Shown: positions 22,829-31,905 of the stretch, one piece after another | How the letters are laid out: the number at the start of each line of letters is the position of its first letter | Numbering within the stretch: position 1 is the first letter of the stretch | Assembly: GCA_964391865.1 (NCBI GenBank) | Contig: CAYMNQ010000001.1 | Span: forward strand, 992,001 to 1,056,000 | Direction: 5' to 3' | Length of the DNA: 64,000 nucleotides | Origin: DASZQL01 sp964391865 | GTDB taxonomy: Bacteria > Planctomycetota > Phycisphaerae > Phycisphaerales > UBA1924 | Made by a program: the position numbers and the translations under genes | Notes under the pieces: generated by a model | What the model saw: the letters and a program-made list of their open reading frames with translations, nothing else | The model's database searches: none | Told to the model about the DNA's origin: nothing

Positions 22829-25548
22829 AACGACTCTGGGCGTGGGTGCGCGGGCTGGCGTCACGCCGGTGGTTTCAGGTGTACGCCGCGCTGTTGGTGC
22901 TGTCGCACCTGGTGATCGCGATCTGGAACCCGAAGCCGTGGAGCGGCGGGTGGATCGCGGATCCGACGGAACGGATCGGCGTCACGGTCCCGGCGATGAG
23001 CGATGCGGGGCCTGTCGGCGCGAGAGAGATGACGCTGTCCGCGCTGCGCTGGACGCCTTCGAACGCTGAGCCGTCGAAGCTGCCGGTCATTCTGCTGCAC
23101 GGCAGCCCGGCGAGTGGCGCGCTGGATTTCAAGAATCTCGGCAAGCGACTCGCCGAAGCGGGATACACCGCGATCGCGTTCGACCGTCCCGGGTGGGGGA
23201 AATCGGAGCGGTACCCGCCGAGTTTCTCCGTGCTGGCGAACGCGCGCGCGGCGCTGGCGGCGATGGACGCGCTGAAGATCGAGCGGGCGCATGTCGTCGG
23301 CTGGTCGTACAGCGGCGCGGTCGTCGTTCACATGGCGGACCTCGCGCCGGATCGACTCGCATCGATCACGCTGCTCGCGGGGATGGGGATCCAGAAGGCG
23401 GAAGGCTCGGGGGATTACTACTTCGAGCACATCAAATACGCGATCGGGTACTTCGGAGCGGTGATGCTGCCGGAGGTCGTGCCGCACTTCGGGCTGCTGG
23501 GCGAGCGAGATGCCCGGCACGCGTTCATCCGCGACTTCATGGACACGGACCAGCGCCCGATCGAAGGGCTGATGCGGCGCGTCCGCGTGCCGACCCTCGT
23601 GCTCCACGGCCGCAACGATTTTCTCGTCCCCGCGTGGGGCGCGGAGGAGCATCACAAACTCATCGGTCCCAGCCAGCTGGTGATGCTGGATTCGAGCCAT
23701 TTTTTCGGGTTCGGCCCGCCGGTGGCGAAGAGAGAATCGTTCGAAGCGGGGGCCGGCGCTCTGCTGGTGTTCTTGGCGCAGACCAACCCGCTCGGCGCGA
23801 CGATCGCGCGTTCGCGTGCCGACTTCAAGCCCGACCCGGAGACGGACGGGGCGGCAAAGATCGGTCGCTTCAGCATCACCCATGACACGCACTGGGCGAT
23901 CGTCATACTCGCGATCATCGTACTGACGATGGTGAACGAGGACTTGTGCGTGATCCTCGTCAGCCTGCTCATCGTGCGCGGGCACATCGACATCGGCGTG
24001 GGGCTGCTGGGCTGTTTCATCGCGATCGCGCTCGGCGACATCGGGTTGTGGGCGATCGGGCGGTTCGTCGGGCGTCGGATCGTGCACTGGCCCTTCGTCA
24101 ACCGCTGGCTCAACGAGGATTCTCTGGACAAATGGGGGCGCGTCTTCGACAAGCACACGGGCAAAGCGGTGCTGATGTCGCGCTGCATGCCGGGTCTGCG
24201 CCTGCCGACGTACCTCGCCGCCGGCATCCTTTGCAAGAAGACCGGGCAGTTCTTTATGTGGGTCGCGCTCGCGGTGTTTCTGTGGACGCCGTTCCTGTTC
24301 CTGCTGACGGCGATCGTTGGTCAGCGCGTGCTGGGTTTTTTCGAGAAGGTCTTCCACGGGCCATGGGCGATTGTGGCGGCGATCTTGGTCATCGTCGCGA
24401 TTATCCGTTTCGTGACGTACGAAGCCGCACCGATGGGGCGTGAGCGGCTGAAGGCGGACATTCAGAAGCTCGTCAGCGCGGAGTTCTGGCCCGCGTGGTT
24501 GTTCTATCTGCCGCTTGTGCCGTATGTGCTCTGGCTCGGATACAAGCACCGAAGCCTGACGGTCTGGACCTGCGCCAACCCGGCAATCCCGATGGGCGGC
24601 GGGGTCGTGGGCGAGAGCAAGGCGGAGATCCTCCGCCTGCTCGAGCCCGGCGCGCGGGGCTCCGTGGCCGACACCGAGCTGATCGCCGAAGCCCCGGCGG
24701 CGCAGCGTGCTGAGCTCGTCAAGCGGCTCGTTCGCGTTGACCCGCGCTTTGCCGGCTATCCCGTGATCCTCAAGCCCGACCACGGATTCCGCGGGCACGG
24801 CTTAAAGCTCGCGAAGAACGACCACGACGTTGAGGAATACTTCAAGGACATGACCCGCGCGGCGTTGCTGCAGCGGTACATCGCGATGCCGAACGAAGTC
24901 GGCGTGCTGTGGTCGCGCGTGCCCACGCCCGGGAAGCCGGTGCACGAGTGGCCGGGCGAGATTGTGTCGATCACGCGCAAGACGTTCCCCGTCATCGCGG
25001 GCGACGGCGTGTCGACACTCGAACAGCTCATCTGGAAGCACCCGCGCTACCGCCTGCAGGCGAAGACCTTTCTCAAACGCCACGGCGGGAAGACGGACCT
25101 CGTCCTCGGCACGGGCGAGACGATGCGTCTCGCGATCTCGGGGAATCACTGCCAGGGGACGATGTTCCACGACGGCGCGGACCTCATCACGCCCGAACTG
25201 ACGGCGGCGGTGGGGCGCGTGCTCCACGCCGTCCGCGCGAAAGACGGCACGGAGGGCTTCGACTTCGGACGCTTCGACCTGCGCTACGAGAGCGACGAGA
25301 GACTCCGACGCGGCGAGGGCTTCGGTATCGTCGAACTCAACGGCACGATGAGCGAATCCACCAACATGTACGACCCCGCGAAGAACCTGATGTGGAAGTA
25401 CCGCGTGCTCTTCGGCGTGTGGCGGCGGCTGTTCGAGCTCGGGCACGCGCGCCGGTTGGCGGGGGGCAAGCCGATGAGCATCGCCGACATCCGGGCCGCG
25501 ATCCGGGAGCACTACCATGGCCGGCCCGGCTCGCCGGTGGCGGATTGA
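22822..25548 (+). CDS. Alpha/beta hydrolase - DedA membrane domain - ATP-grasp fusion
   Basis: A 908-residue three-module protein. After an N-terminal hydrophobic anchor (residues 18-36), an alpha/beta hydrolase spans about 60-325: HGSPASG oxyanion loop, nucleophile in VVGWSYSGA (Ser162), acid in LHGRNDFLVP (Asp266) and His293. A DedA/SNARE-associated domain spans about 350-580, with several membrane helices and the family motif LMSRCMPGLRLPTYLAAG. Residues 585-890 resemble ATP-grasp ligases: GYPVILKPDHGFRGHGL, VGVLWSRVP, EIVSITRKTFP, and the metal-binding IVELNGTMSES. DedA proteins flip or transport polyprenyl or phospholipids, so a membrane-lipid modification role is plausible. The module order is unusual. 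Confidence 0.85.
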   Translation: MLKRLWAWVRGLASRRWFQVYAALLVLSHLVIAIWNPKPWSGGWIADPTERIGVTVPAMSDAGPVGAREMTLSALRWTPSNAEPSKLPVILLHGSPASGALDFKNLGKRLAEAGYTAIAFDRPGWGKSERYPPSFSVLANARAALAAMDALKIERAHVVGWSYSGAVVVHMADLAPDRLASITLLAGMGIQKAEGSGDYYFEHIKYAIGYFGAVMLPEVVPHFGLLGERDARHAFIRDFMDTDQRPIEGLMRRVRVPTLVLHGRNDFLVPAWGAEEHHKLIGPSQLVMLDSSHFFGFGPPVAKRESFEAGAGALLVFLAQTNPLGATIARSRADFKPDPETDGAAKIGRFSITHDTHWAIVILAIIVLTMVNEDLCVILVSLLIVRGHIDIGVGLLGCFIAIALGDIGLWAIGRFVGRRIVHWPFVNRWLNEDSLDKWGRVFDKHTGKAVLMSRCMPGLRLPTYLAAGILCKKTGQFFMWVALAVFLWTPFLFLLTAIVGQRVLGFFEKVFHGPWAIVAAILVIVAIIRFVTYEAAPMGRERLKADIQKLVSAEFWPAWLFYLPLVPYVLWLGYKHRSLTVWTCANPAIPMGGGVVGESKAEILRLLEPGARGSVADTELIAEAPAAQRAELVKRLVRVDPRFAGYPVILKPDHGFRGHGLKLAKNDHDVEEYFKDMTRAALLQRYIAMPNEVGVLWSRVPTPGKPVHEWPGEIVSITRKTFPVIAGDGVSTLEQLIWKHPRYRLQAKTFLKRHGGKTDLVLGTGETMRLAISGNHCQGTMFHDGADLITPELTAAVGRVLHAVRAKDGTEGFDFGRFDLRYESDERLRRGEGFGIVELNGTMSESTNMYDPAKNLMWKYRVLFGVWRRLFELGHARRLAGGKPMSIADIRAAIREHYHGRPGSPVAD

Positions 25549-25635
25549 GCGGGATGCGCGGTGCGCGATGCGCCGTGCGCCAGACCGCCAATCTTCCCTT
25601 CTGGCGCAGATCGCATCGCGCACCGCGCATCCCGC
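25549..25635. repeat. Long imperfect inverted repeat
   Basis: Two 35-base arms (25549-25583 and 25601-25635) match in 32 positions and flank a 17-base loop. The left arm starts directly after the stop codon of the fusion gene. The repeat unit ATGCGCGGTGCGCGATGCG is self-similar. It could fold as a strong hairpin in the transcript and block exonucleases or end transcription. Confidence 0.8.
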
Positions 25636-25703
25636 CCCTTGACTTCCTCCCCCCGCGCGCCGACGATCTTCCGCCGACTGTCGGCGATTGCGAGGCCCCG
25701 CGG

Positions 25704-26111
25704 ATGAACGTGCTGATGGAACTGTCGCGGATCCTGATCCGCGAGACCAACGACTACCAGATCATCGAGCTGCGCGAGGTCGACGGCGAGCGCACGTTCC
25801 CCATCGTCATCGGGCTGCCCGAGGCGCAGGCGATCGAACGCCGGCTGAAGGGCATCGAGATCCGCCGCCCGCAGACGCACGAATTGCTGATGAACATCAT
25901 CGAAGCGTTCGGCGCGGAACTGGAGTCGGTGACGATCAACGACCTTTCGGAGCAAACATTCTTCGCGCAGCTCAACCTGCGCAAGGCGGACAGTGACACG
26001 ATCGATATCGACTCGCGCCCGAGCGACGCGATCGCGCTGGGGATTGCGAGGGGCGTGCCGATCTACGTGGCGGAGAAAGTGCTCGCCGAGGCTTCGAATG
26101 GGCAAGCCTGA
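25704..26111 (+). CDS. Bifunctional nuclease (DUF151) family protein
   Basis: A 135-residue single-domain protein matching the DUF151 family, whose plant and bacterial members show nuclease activity. Visible blocks: MNVLMELSRILIRE, ERTFPIVIGLPEAQAIERRLKG, RPQTHELLMNIIEAFGAELESV and DIDSRPSDAIALGIARGVPIYV, the last being the family signature. ATG 25704 gives the standard start. It overlaps truD by 14 bases. Confidence 0.92.
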   Translation: MNVLMELSRILIRETNDYQIIELREVDGERTFPIVIGLPEAQAIERRLKGIEIRRPQTHELLMNIIEAFGAELESVTINDLSEQTFFAQLNLRKADSDTIDIDSRPSDAIALGIARGVPIYVAEKVLAEASNGQA

Positions 26112-27444
26112 CACGCCGCTCGCGGCCGCCGCTGCCCGCCCCCTCGCGCGCTTCGAGCCCTGGTCCATCTACGCCACCGGCGCGCTCCCCGGCATCGGAG
26201 GCGTGATCCGCCAGCGCGATGAGGATTTCCTCGTCGAAGAGATCCCGCTCTACGAGCCATGCGGCGAGGGGGAGCACATCTACCTGCTCGTCGAGAAGAA
26301 GGGGATGGCGACCAGCGACGCCGGACGGGTCCTCGGGCATCACTTCGGCGTCACGAGTCGCGGCATCGGCTACGCGGGGATGAAAGACAAGCACGCGATC
26401 ACGCGCCAGGTCTTCAGCATCCACACGCCCGGCAAGAAACCCGAAGATTTCCCGCAGATCCGGCACGATCGGCTGAGCGTCTTGTGGACCGACCTGCACA
26501 CCAACAAACTCCGCCTCGGGCACCTGCGCGGCAACCGCTTCTCGATCCGCGTCCGCGCCGTGTCGCCCACCAGCGTGCTGCACGCGAGCCGCGTGCTGAA
26601 CGAACTCCGCCGCGTCGGCGTCCCCAACTTCGCGGGCGAGCAGCGCTTCGGCTACCGCGGCAACAACCACATTCTCGGCCAACTCCTGCTGCAGAACAAC
26701 GAGCAGGGACTGCTCGATGAACTCCTCGGCCCAGACGCGGCGCTGCCGGAGTTGAACCCGGAGATGCGCACCTGCTACGCCGCGGGCGATTTCGAGGGGG
26801 CGCTGGCGCACTGCCCGCGCGCGTCTCGGGCCGAGCGCGAGGCGCTGCGCACGCTGGCGAAGGGCAAGACCGCCCACCGCGCGATCAAGTTCATCGACGA
26901 GATCACGCGCCGATTCTGGCTCAGCGCGTTCCAGTCCGCGATCTTCAACCGCGTGCTCGAGCGCCGGCTCGTCGGCGGCACGCTCGCGACGCTCGCGCCC
27001 GGCGACCTGGCGATGAAGCACGAGAACGGCGCGGTCTTTGCGGTCGATGACGCCATCGCCGCCGATCCCGGCACCGCGGAGCGGCTGAAGAATCTTGAGA
27101 TCAGCCCGAGCGGCCCGCTGTGGGGCGCGAAGATGATGCGCGCCTCGGGCAGCGCCGGCGCGATGGAAGACGCCGAACTCGCCAGCGCGGGTGTGAGCGA
27201 CGCGGACCTCGCCCGCGCCGCCGAGTCGTCAATCGGCCTGCCCGGCGCTCGGCGGGCGCTGCGCGTGCCGCTGATCGACCCGGAGGTCGAGGGCGGCGTG
27301 GACGAGCACGGGTCATACGTGCGATGCGCGTTCGATCTGCCCCCCGGCGCGTTCGCGACGGTGGTGATGCGCGAAGTGATGAAGAGCGGCGGTGAAGAAC
27401 CGCCGACCAGTGACGCGGCGGATGGGGAACCATCAGCGGAGTAA
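26098..27444 (+). CDS. truD: tRNA pseudouridine synthase D
   Basis: A 448-residue TruD enzyme, which converts uridine 13 of tRNA to pseudouridine. The catalytic Asp lies in IGYAGMKDKHAITRQ (Asp97). Further family blocks: GNRFSIRVRAV, VPNFAGEQRFGYRGNN, SAFQSAIFNRVLERR and GPLWGAKM. The protein is about 100 residues longer than the E. coli enzyme, mostly in the C-terminal insertion domain and an acidic tail. ATG 26098 overlaps the preceding gene by 14 bases. Confidence 0.94.
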   Translation: MGKPDTPLAAAAARPLARFEPWSIYATGALPGIGGVIRQRDEDFLVEEIPLYEPCGEGEHIYLLVEKKGMATSDAGRVLGHHFGVTSRGIGYAGMKDKHAITRQVFSIHTPGKKPEDFPQIRHDRLSVLWTDLHTNKLRLGHLRGNRFSIRVRAVSPTSVLHASRVLNELRRVGVPNFAGEQRFGYRGNNHILGQLLLQNNEQGLLDELLGPDAALPELNPEMRTCYAAGDFEGALAHCPRASRAEREALRTLAKGKTAHRAIKFIDEITRRFWLSAFQSAIFNRVLERRLVGGTLATLAPGDLAMKHENGAVFAVDDAIAADPGTAERLKNLEISPSGPLWGAKMMRASGSAGAMEDAELASAGVSDADLARAAESSIGLPGARRALRVPLIDPEVEGGVDEHGSYVRCAFDLPPGAFATVVMREVMKSGGEEPPTSDAADGEPSAE

Positions 27445-27476
27445 TCGCGATGTTCGCGGTGCGTTCGTCGCCGCGA

Positions 27477-29189
27477 TCAGAACGGCGCTGGCTCGTCGTA
27501 CCCGCCGTCATCGCTGTCGCGGTCTGGGCCGCCGCCGTCGCGGAAATCGCCGACGGGTCCGGATTTGTTGCCCGGCGCGAAGCCGCTCGGGCGCGGGAAC
27601 TGGTACGCGGGCGGGGCGCTGTTGCCACCGCTCGGCGGCGTGGCACGCGAACCGCCGCCGTTGTCGCGCGAGACGTTCCCGCCGCCCCCGCCCGTATCTG
27701 CACGGAACTCGCTCCGCCCGCGCGCGAGATTCTTGAAGCGGGTGGTCTTGGAGTCCCACGCGAGTTCGACGGTGCCCGTCGGCCCGTTGCGCTGCTTGGC
27801 GATGATCAGCTCGGTAACACCGACTTTCTCGGGGTTTTCCGACGCCCAGTTCGGCTCGGACTGGTGGTAGTACTCCTCGCGGTGGAGGAGCATGATGGTG
27901 TCGGCGTCCTGCTCGATGGAGCCCGATTCGCGCAGATCCGCCATGCGCGGCTTGTGCCCTTCGCGGCTCTCCGCTTCGCGGTTGAGCTGCGAGAGGCAGA
28001 TGATGGGCAGATCGAGCTCGCGCGCCAGCGCCTTGATCCCGCGGCTGATCGCCGACACTTCCTGCTGACGCCCCTCGCGCGACGAGCCCGGCGCGGTGAG
28101 GAGCTGGAGGTAGTCGACGAAGATGCAGCGGATCCCGTGCTGCTGCTTCAGGCGGCGGGCCTTCGCGCGCAGGTGCATGACCGACAAGCCGGGGGTGTCG
28201 TCGATGTAGATCGGCGCCTCGGAGAGCTGGTTGCACGAATCGATCAGGCGCTTGAACTCGTCGTGCCCCAGCATGTTGCGGCGCATGCGCTGCGAATCGA
28301 CGCCCGCGTGCGCGCAGAGCAATCGCTGCACGATCGCCTGGCGCGACATTTCGAGCGAGAAAATCGCGACGGGCGTCTTCGGCCCCTTCTCGTTGTAGGG
28401 TGACCCGCCGAACGCGACCTGCTCCGCGAGGTTCAACGCGATGGCAGTCTTGCCCATCGACGGACGGGCCGCGAGGATGATGAGTTCGCCGCTCTGCAGG
28501 CCGCTGGTGATCTCGTTCAGCTCGTAGAAGCCCGAATCGAGCCCGGTGAGGCTGCGCCCCTCGTTCTCGATGAGCATGTCCATGAGCTGCTTGAGCAGGT
28601 GATTGAGCTCCTCGCCGCTGGCGCCGATGGTCTGGTCCGCGATGTCGAAGATGAGCTTCTGCGCGTTGTCGAGCACGCTCTGCCCCGCGTCGGCGAACAG
28701 CTCGCCCGCGTTGTACGCGTTGTAGAGAATCTCGCTCGATGCATCGATCAGCCGGCGGAGCATCCATTTCTCGCGGACGATCCGCGCGTAGTGCACCGCG
28801 TTCACCGAAGACGGCACGCCCTCCGCCATCTGAACCAGGTACGGCAGCCCGCCGACTTCTTCCAGGAGGGACTTATCCTTCAGCGCCTCGCTGATCTGCA
28901 CGAGGTCGCCCGAGCGGTGTTTATCGTAGGTGTGGACGAGTGCGTCAAAGATCGCGCCGTGCGCCTGGCTGTAAAAGCAGTCACCCGATGACACCAGCGG
29001 GATGATCTCGTTGATCACCTTGTAGTCGAGGAGCATCGACCCGAGGAGCGACATCTCCGCCTCGGGGGAGTGCGGCGGGACCTTATCGAAAAGCTTCTGG
29101 TACTCCATCCGGCGCGGGGCACCGCGTCCGGGGGCGTCGCCGCGTGGGCCTTTGAATTCGGTGGTGAAGGGCAGTCCTGCCGTGCTCAT
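27477..29189 (-). CDS. dnaB: Replicative DNA helicase DnaB
   Basis: A 570-residue hexameric 5'-3' helicase of the replication fork. The N-terminal collar domain starts VPPHSPEAEMSLLGSMLLD; the RecA-like motor has Walker A AARPSMGKTAI at about residues 240-250, IFVDYLQLL (Walker B) and LSQLNREAESR with ADLRESGSIEQDADTIMLLHR. An added Gly/Asp/Pro-rich tail of about 80 residues (after RFKNLARGRSEF) is longer than in most homologues and probably disordered. No intein is present. It faces truD convergently. Confidence 0.96.
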   Translation of the reverse strand: MSTAGLPFTTEFKGPRGDAPGRGAPRRMEYQKLFDKVPPHSPEAEMSLLGSMLLDYKVINEIIPLVSSGDCFYSQAHGAIFDALVHTYDKHRSGDLVQISEALKDKSLLEEVGGLPYLVQMAEGVPSSVNAVHYARIVREKWMLRRLIDASSEILYNAYNAGELFADAGQSVLDNAQKLIFDIADQTIGASGEELNHLLKQLMDMLIENEGRSLTGLDSGFYELNEITSGLQSGELIILAARPSMGKTAIALNLAEQVAFGGSPYNEKGPKTPVAIFSLEMSRQAIVQRLLCAHAGVDSQRMRRNMLGHDEFKRLIDSCNQLSEAPIYIDDTPGLSVMHLRAKARRLKQQHGIRCIFVDYLQLLTAPGSSREGRQQEVSAISRGIKALARELDLPIICLSQLNREAESREGHKPRMADLRESGSIEQDADTIMLLHREEYYHQSEPNWASENPEKVGVTELIIAKQRNGPTGTVELAWDSKTTRFKNLARGRSEFRADTGGGGGNVSRDNGGGSRATPPSGGNSAPPAYQFPRPSGFAPGNKSGPVGDFRDGGGPDRDSDDGGYDEPAPF

Positions 29190-29353
29190 GGGTAATCCGC
29201 ATCCTACGAGAGCGCAAGAATTGTCCCCTGCCGGACGGACGGATCAACAGCGGGAGACAAGTTTTCCACTGGGAGAAGGCACCGAGCCACCAAGCCATCA
29301 AGGCGCGGAGCGGACGAAATGGGACGCTCTGGTCTTTCACTGGATGGCTTGGT

Positions 29354-29390
29354 GCCTTGATGCCTTGATGCCTTGATGCCTTGATGCCTT
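29354..29390. repeat. 8-bp tandem repeat, about 4.6 units
   Basis: GCCTTGAT is repeated four times and followed by GCCTT, just ahead of pdxH. An inverted relative (CCAAGCCATCAAGGC) lies upstream at about 29289-29303, so the segment can fold back. A related CATCAAGC tandem array lies inside a glycosyltransferase gene at 52869. Confidence 0.9.
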
Positions 29391-29407
29391 CCTCCTACCG
29401 TTCCCGC

Positions 29408-30127
29408 ATGGCCACCTCGACCAACTTCGACCAATCCGACGCCTTTGCCATCGGGCAGATGCTTCCCGACCCCATGCCGAGCGAGCCCTTCTCGCTCTTC
29501 CGCGGCTGGTTCGATGAAGCGCACCAGAAGCGGGTGCAGCCGAACCCGAATGCATTCTCGCTGGCGACGATCGACGCCGACGGGCGGCCGTCGGTGCGTG
29601 TGGTGCTGTGCAAGGACTTCGCGCTCGGGCCGAGCGAGGGGTACCTGGTGTTCTACACGAACTACGAGGGGCGGAAGGGCCGCGCGATGGAGGCGAACCC
29701 GCGCGTCGCCGCGTGCTTCCATTGGGACGCGCTCGATCGGCAGGCGCGCTTCGAAGGCGTGATCGTGAAATCACCCGCTGCGGAGAGCGACGCGTACTTC
29801 CGCTCGCGCCCGCTCGAGAGCCGCATCGGCGCGTGGGCGAGCAAGCAGAGCCAGCCGGTGAACTCCCGCCGCGAGCTGCTCAACCAGGTGGTGCACACGA
29901 TGAGCCGCTTCGGCGTGCGTGATGTGCGCGAGGCGGAACAGCAGGGCATCGAAATCCCGCGCCCGGATCATTGGGGCGGGTACCGCCTGTGGATCGACGC
30001 GGCGGAGCTGTGGGTGGGCGGGCCGGGGCGCGTGCACGACCGCGCGCGCTGGACACGCCTTCTGCCGCCCGGCGGCACGGGCGGCTTCAGCCCGGGGCCT
30101 TGGAATGTGCAGCGCCTGCAGCCGTGA
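29408..30127 (+). CDS. pdxH: Pyridoxamine 5'-phosphate oxidase
   Basis: A 239-residue FMN-dependent oxidase that makes pyridoxal 5'-phosphate from the pyridoxine or pyridoxamine phosphate. Family sequence runs DPMPSEPFSLFRGWFDEA, PNAFSLATIDADGRPSVRVVLCKDF, YTNYEGRKGRAMEANPRVAACFHWDALDRQAR and RPDHWGGYRLWIDAAELW, the FMN- and PLP-contacting regions. The C-terminus is RARWTRLLPP followed by a short Gly/Pro tail. The length is typical with a small extension. The 8-bp tandem repeat lies just upstream and may affect expression. Confidence 0.95.
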   Translation: MATSTNFDQSDAFAIGQMLPDPMPSEPFSLFRGWFDEAHQKRVQPNPNAFSLATIDADGRPSVRVVLCKDFALGPSEGYLVFYTNYEGRKGRAMEANPRVAACFHWDALDRQARFEGVIVKSPAAESDAYFRSRPLESRIGAWASKQSQPVNSRRELLNQVVHTMSRFGVRDVREAEQQGIEIPRPDHWGGYRLWIDAAELWVGGPGRVHDRARWTRLLPPGGTGGFSPGPWNVQRLQP

Positions 30128-30160
30128 CGATCCCTCTGCCGATCACGCGGCAAGAATTTA

Positions 30161-30258
30161 AGCGCGAAGGTCGCGAAGAGCGCGAAGGAATTGTGTGTTT
30201 GGATTCTCTTCGAGCATTCTTGAACGACTTGGCGCTCTTTGCGATCATCGCGTTCAAT
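30161..30258. repeat. Inverted pair of a short dispersed element
   Basis: AAGCGCGAAGGTCGCGAAG-type sequence at about 30161-30195 is repeated in inverted form at about 30229-30258 (CTTGGCGCTCTTTGCGATCATCGC). The arms can pair imperfectly. They lie between pdxH and nnrE, two convergent genes. Confidence 0.55.
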
Positions 30259-30287
30259 CGTCTTGCTCGTCGCATTCCGCGGTGAAT

Positions 30288-31019
30288 TCATGTCTCCGCA
30301 AATCGTCGAAGCAGTTCCGTCGGCACGCCGATGTCGCCGACCGAGATTTCGCCGACGAATTCGCCCGCGCGCTGGTTGACGAACCCCTTCTTCATCCCGG
30401 CGAGCGTGACGGTGCGGGTCGCGCGGATGACCGAGCCGCCGAGCGGTTCGCCGCTGTCGCAATCAAGCCCCGTGGGGATGTCGACCGCCAGCACCGGCGT
30501 ACCGGCGGCGTGTCGCGCGTTGATCCACCCGATCGCCGAATCCATCGGCGGGGCGACGGGGCGCGTCTGCCCGGTGCCCAGCAGCGCGTCGATGATGAGC
30601 GCCGGCGGGTGCGCAGCCGCCTCTCGATCCATCGCTCCACGCGCGCCGGGCCACTCGGCGATCTCCAGTGACATCCGCTCCGCGATGCTGAGATGAATGC
30701 GCGCATCGCCGGCGATCTTCGCGTGGTCCGCGCACAGCACGATCGTGACGACGCGCCCGAGGTTGTGGAGTTTCCGCGCCGCCGCGAAGCCGTCGCCGCC
30801 GTTGTTGCCGGGGCCGCAGAAGATGAGAATCGAATCGGCACGGAGTGCCGGGCCGCCGGCGCGCATTTCTTCCGCGATCTCGGCGATCGCCCACGCCGCG
30901 TTCTCCATCAGAACGATCGTCGGGATCGCATACTCTTCAGCGGCGGCGCGATCAATCGCTCGCACGCCATCGCGTGAGAAGACCAGCCCCTCCCTTCGCG
31001 GCTCGTGCAGCCGGCGCAC
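30288..31019 (-). CDS. nnrE: NAD(P)H-hydrate epimerase (YjeF N-terminal domain)
   Basis: A 243-residue YjeF_N protein that epimerises damaged NAD(P)HX for repair. Family blocks: RAIDRAAAEEYAIPTIVLMENA, ILIFCGPGNNGGDGFAAARKL (nucleotide-binding loop), ALIIDALLGTGQTRPV and VLAVDIPTGLDCDSG, then TVTLAGMKKGFVNQ. The C-terminal dehydratase domain found in fused homologues is absent here. It sits 2 bases downstream of the MBL gene on the same strand. Confidence 0.92.
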   Translation of the reverse strand: MRRLHEPRREGLVFSRDGVRAIDRAAAEEYAIPTIVLMENAAWAIAEIAEEMRAGGPALRADSILIFCGPGNNGGDGFAAARKLHNLGRVVTIVLCADHAKIAGDARIHLSIAERMSLEIAEWPGARGAMDREAAAHPPALIIDALLGTGQTRPVAPPMDSAIGWINARHAAGTPVLAVDIPTGLDCDSGEPLGGSVIRATRTVTLAGMKKGFVNQRAGEFVGEISVGDIGVPTELLRRFAET

Positions 31020-31021
31020 GA

Positions 31022-31768
31022 TCAGAACTCCAGCACCTCGCCCTCGACGAGCGTGCGCATGTCCGTCGAGTGCGGGTCGAAGTCGTCGATGATGTGGGTG
31101 ATGCGGATCTTGGCGCGGAGTTCGTCCGGCAGCGCGTTGAGCAGTTCGATGTGCGTGTGCGCCGGGCCCAGGTTTGCTTCGTGGACGATCACCTGCGCGT
31201 CGCTCAGCCAGTTGATGTGCTCGACGTCGAAGACGGTGTCGCCCGACCAGCCGAGCGTGGACTTGCCGTCAGTGATCTTGAGCCCGATGGTGGGGATCGG
31301 GTGTCGTGTGTGCCGGCACTGGACAGTCAGCCCCGCGATCTCGGCGGGGGTGCCGGGTTTGATGAGGCGCAGATCGAAGTAGTCCCCGAGAGTGCTTTTG
31401 CGCCCGCCGCGGGTGAGCGGGGCGTCCATCGCGGGCGCGAGGCGCTCCCACATCCGGGCGGCGGCTTCTTCGTGCGTGTGAATCCTCGGCAAGGGCGCGC
31501 GCTCGCCGCGCAGGCGCTGCACCAGCCGCGCGAAGCCGAACGACTCCAGCCCGTTGACGTGATCGCCGTGCAGGTGCGTGATGATGATGTCGTCGATGCG
31601 GTTGATGTCGACGCCCCAGCCCGCTTTTCCGGCGGCCTCGTGCACCGCGCGGTGGATCAGGTCCGGGCAGTCGATGAGCACATAGCCGCGCGGCGCCTGG
31701 ATCACGGCGGAGGTGCCGAAGCTGTGCCGGGTAAAGGCGTCACCGACGCCGAGGATCAGGGCGCGCAT
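31022..31768 (-). CDS. RNase Z-like MBL-fold hydrolase
   Basis: A 248-residue metallo-beta-lactamase fold protein. The zinc motif IITHLHGDHVNGLES is complete, followed by RHTRHPIPTIGL, LGWSGDTVF and VIVHEANLG with the later His and Asp ligands. The overall pattern is nearest to RNase Z/phosphodiesterase-type members, but the exosite region for tRNA is not recognised, so the substrate stays open. ATG 31768 is preferred over the longer frame because MRALILGVGDAF is the expected first strand. Confidence 0.85.
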   Translation of the reverse strand: MRALILGVGDAFTRHSFGTSAVIQAPRGYVLIDCPDLIHRAVHEAAGKAGWGVDINRIDDIIITHLHGDHVNGLESFGFARLVQRLRGERAPLPRIHTHEEAAARMWERLAPAMDAPLTRGGRKSTLGDYFDLRLIKPGTPAEIAGLTVQCRHTRHPIPTIGLKITDGKSTLGWSGDTVFDVEHINWLSDAQVIVHEANLGPAHTHIELLNALPDELRAKIRITHIIDDFDPHSTDMRTLVEGEVLEF

Positions 31769-31905
31769 GGATGAATGGTAGCTCAAGCGGGGGCGATCGC
31801 GGAACGAGTCACGCGAGCCCCGAACGGCAGTCAGGGGGCCTCCGTGGCCGGAGCCGAAGTCGAGCCGAAGAGACCTCTTACTTGTGTTCGAGGCTCGTTG
31901 GCTGC

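Noticed and set aside
29354..29390. CRISPR-like array
   Set aside because: The 8-bp units are contiguous with no spacers and no cas genes are present.
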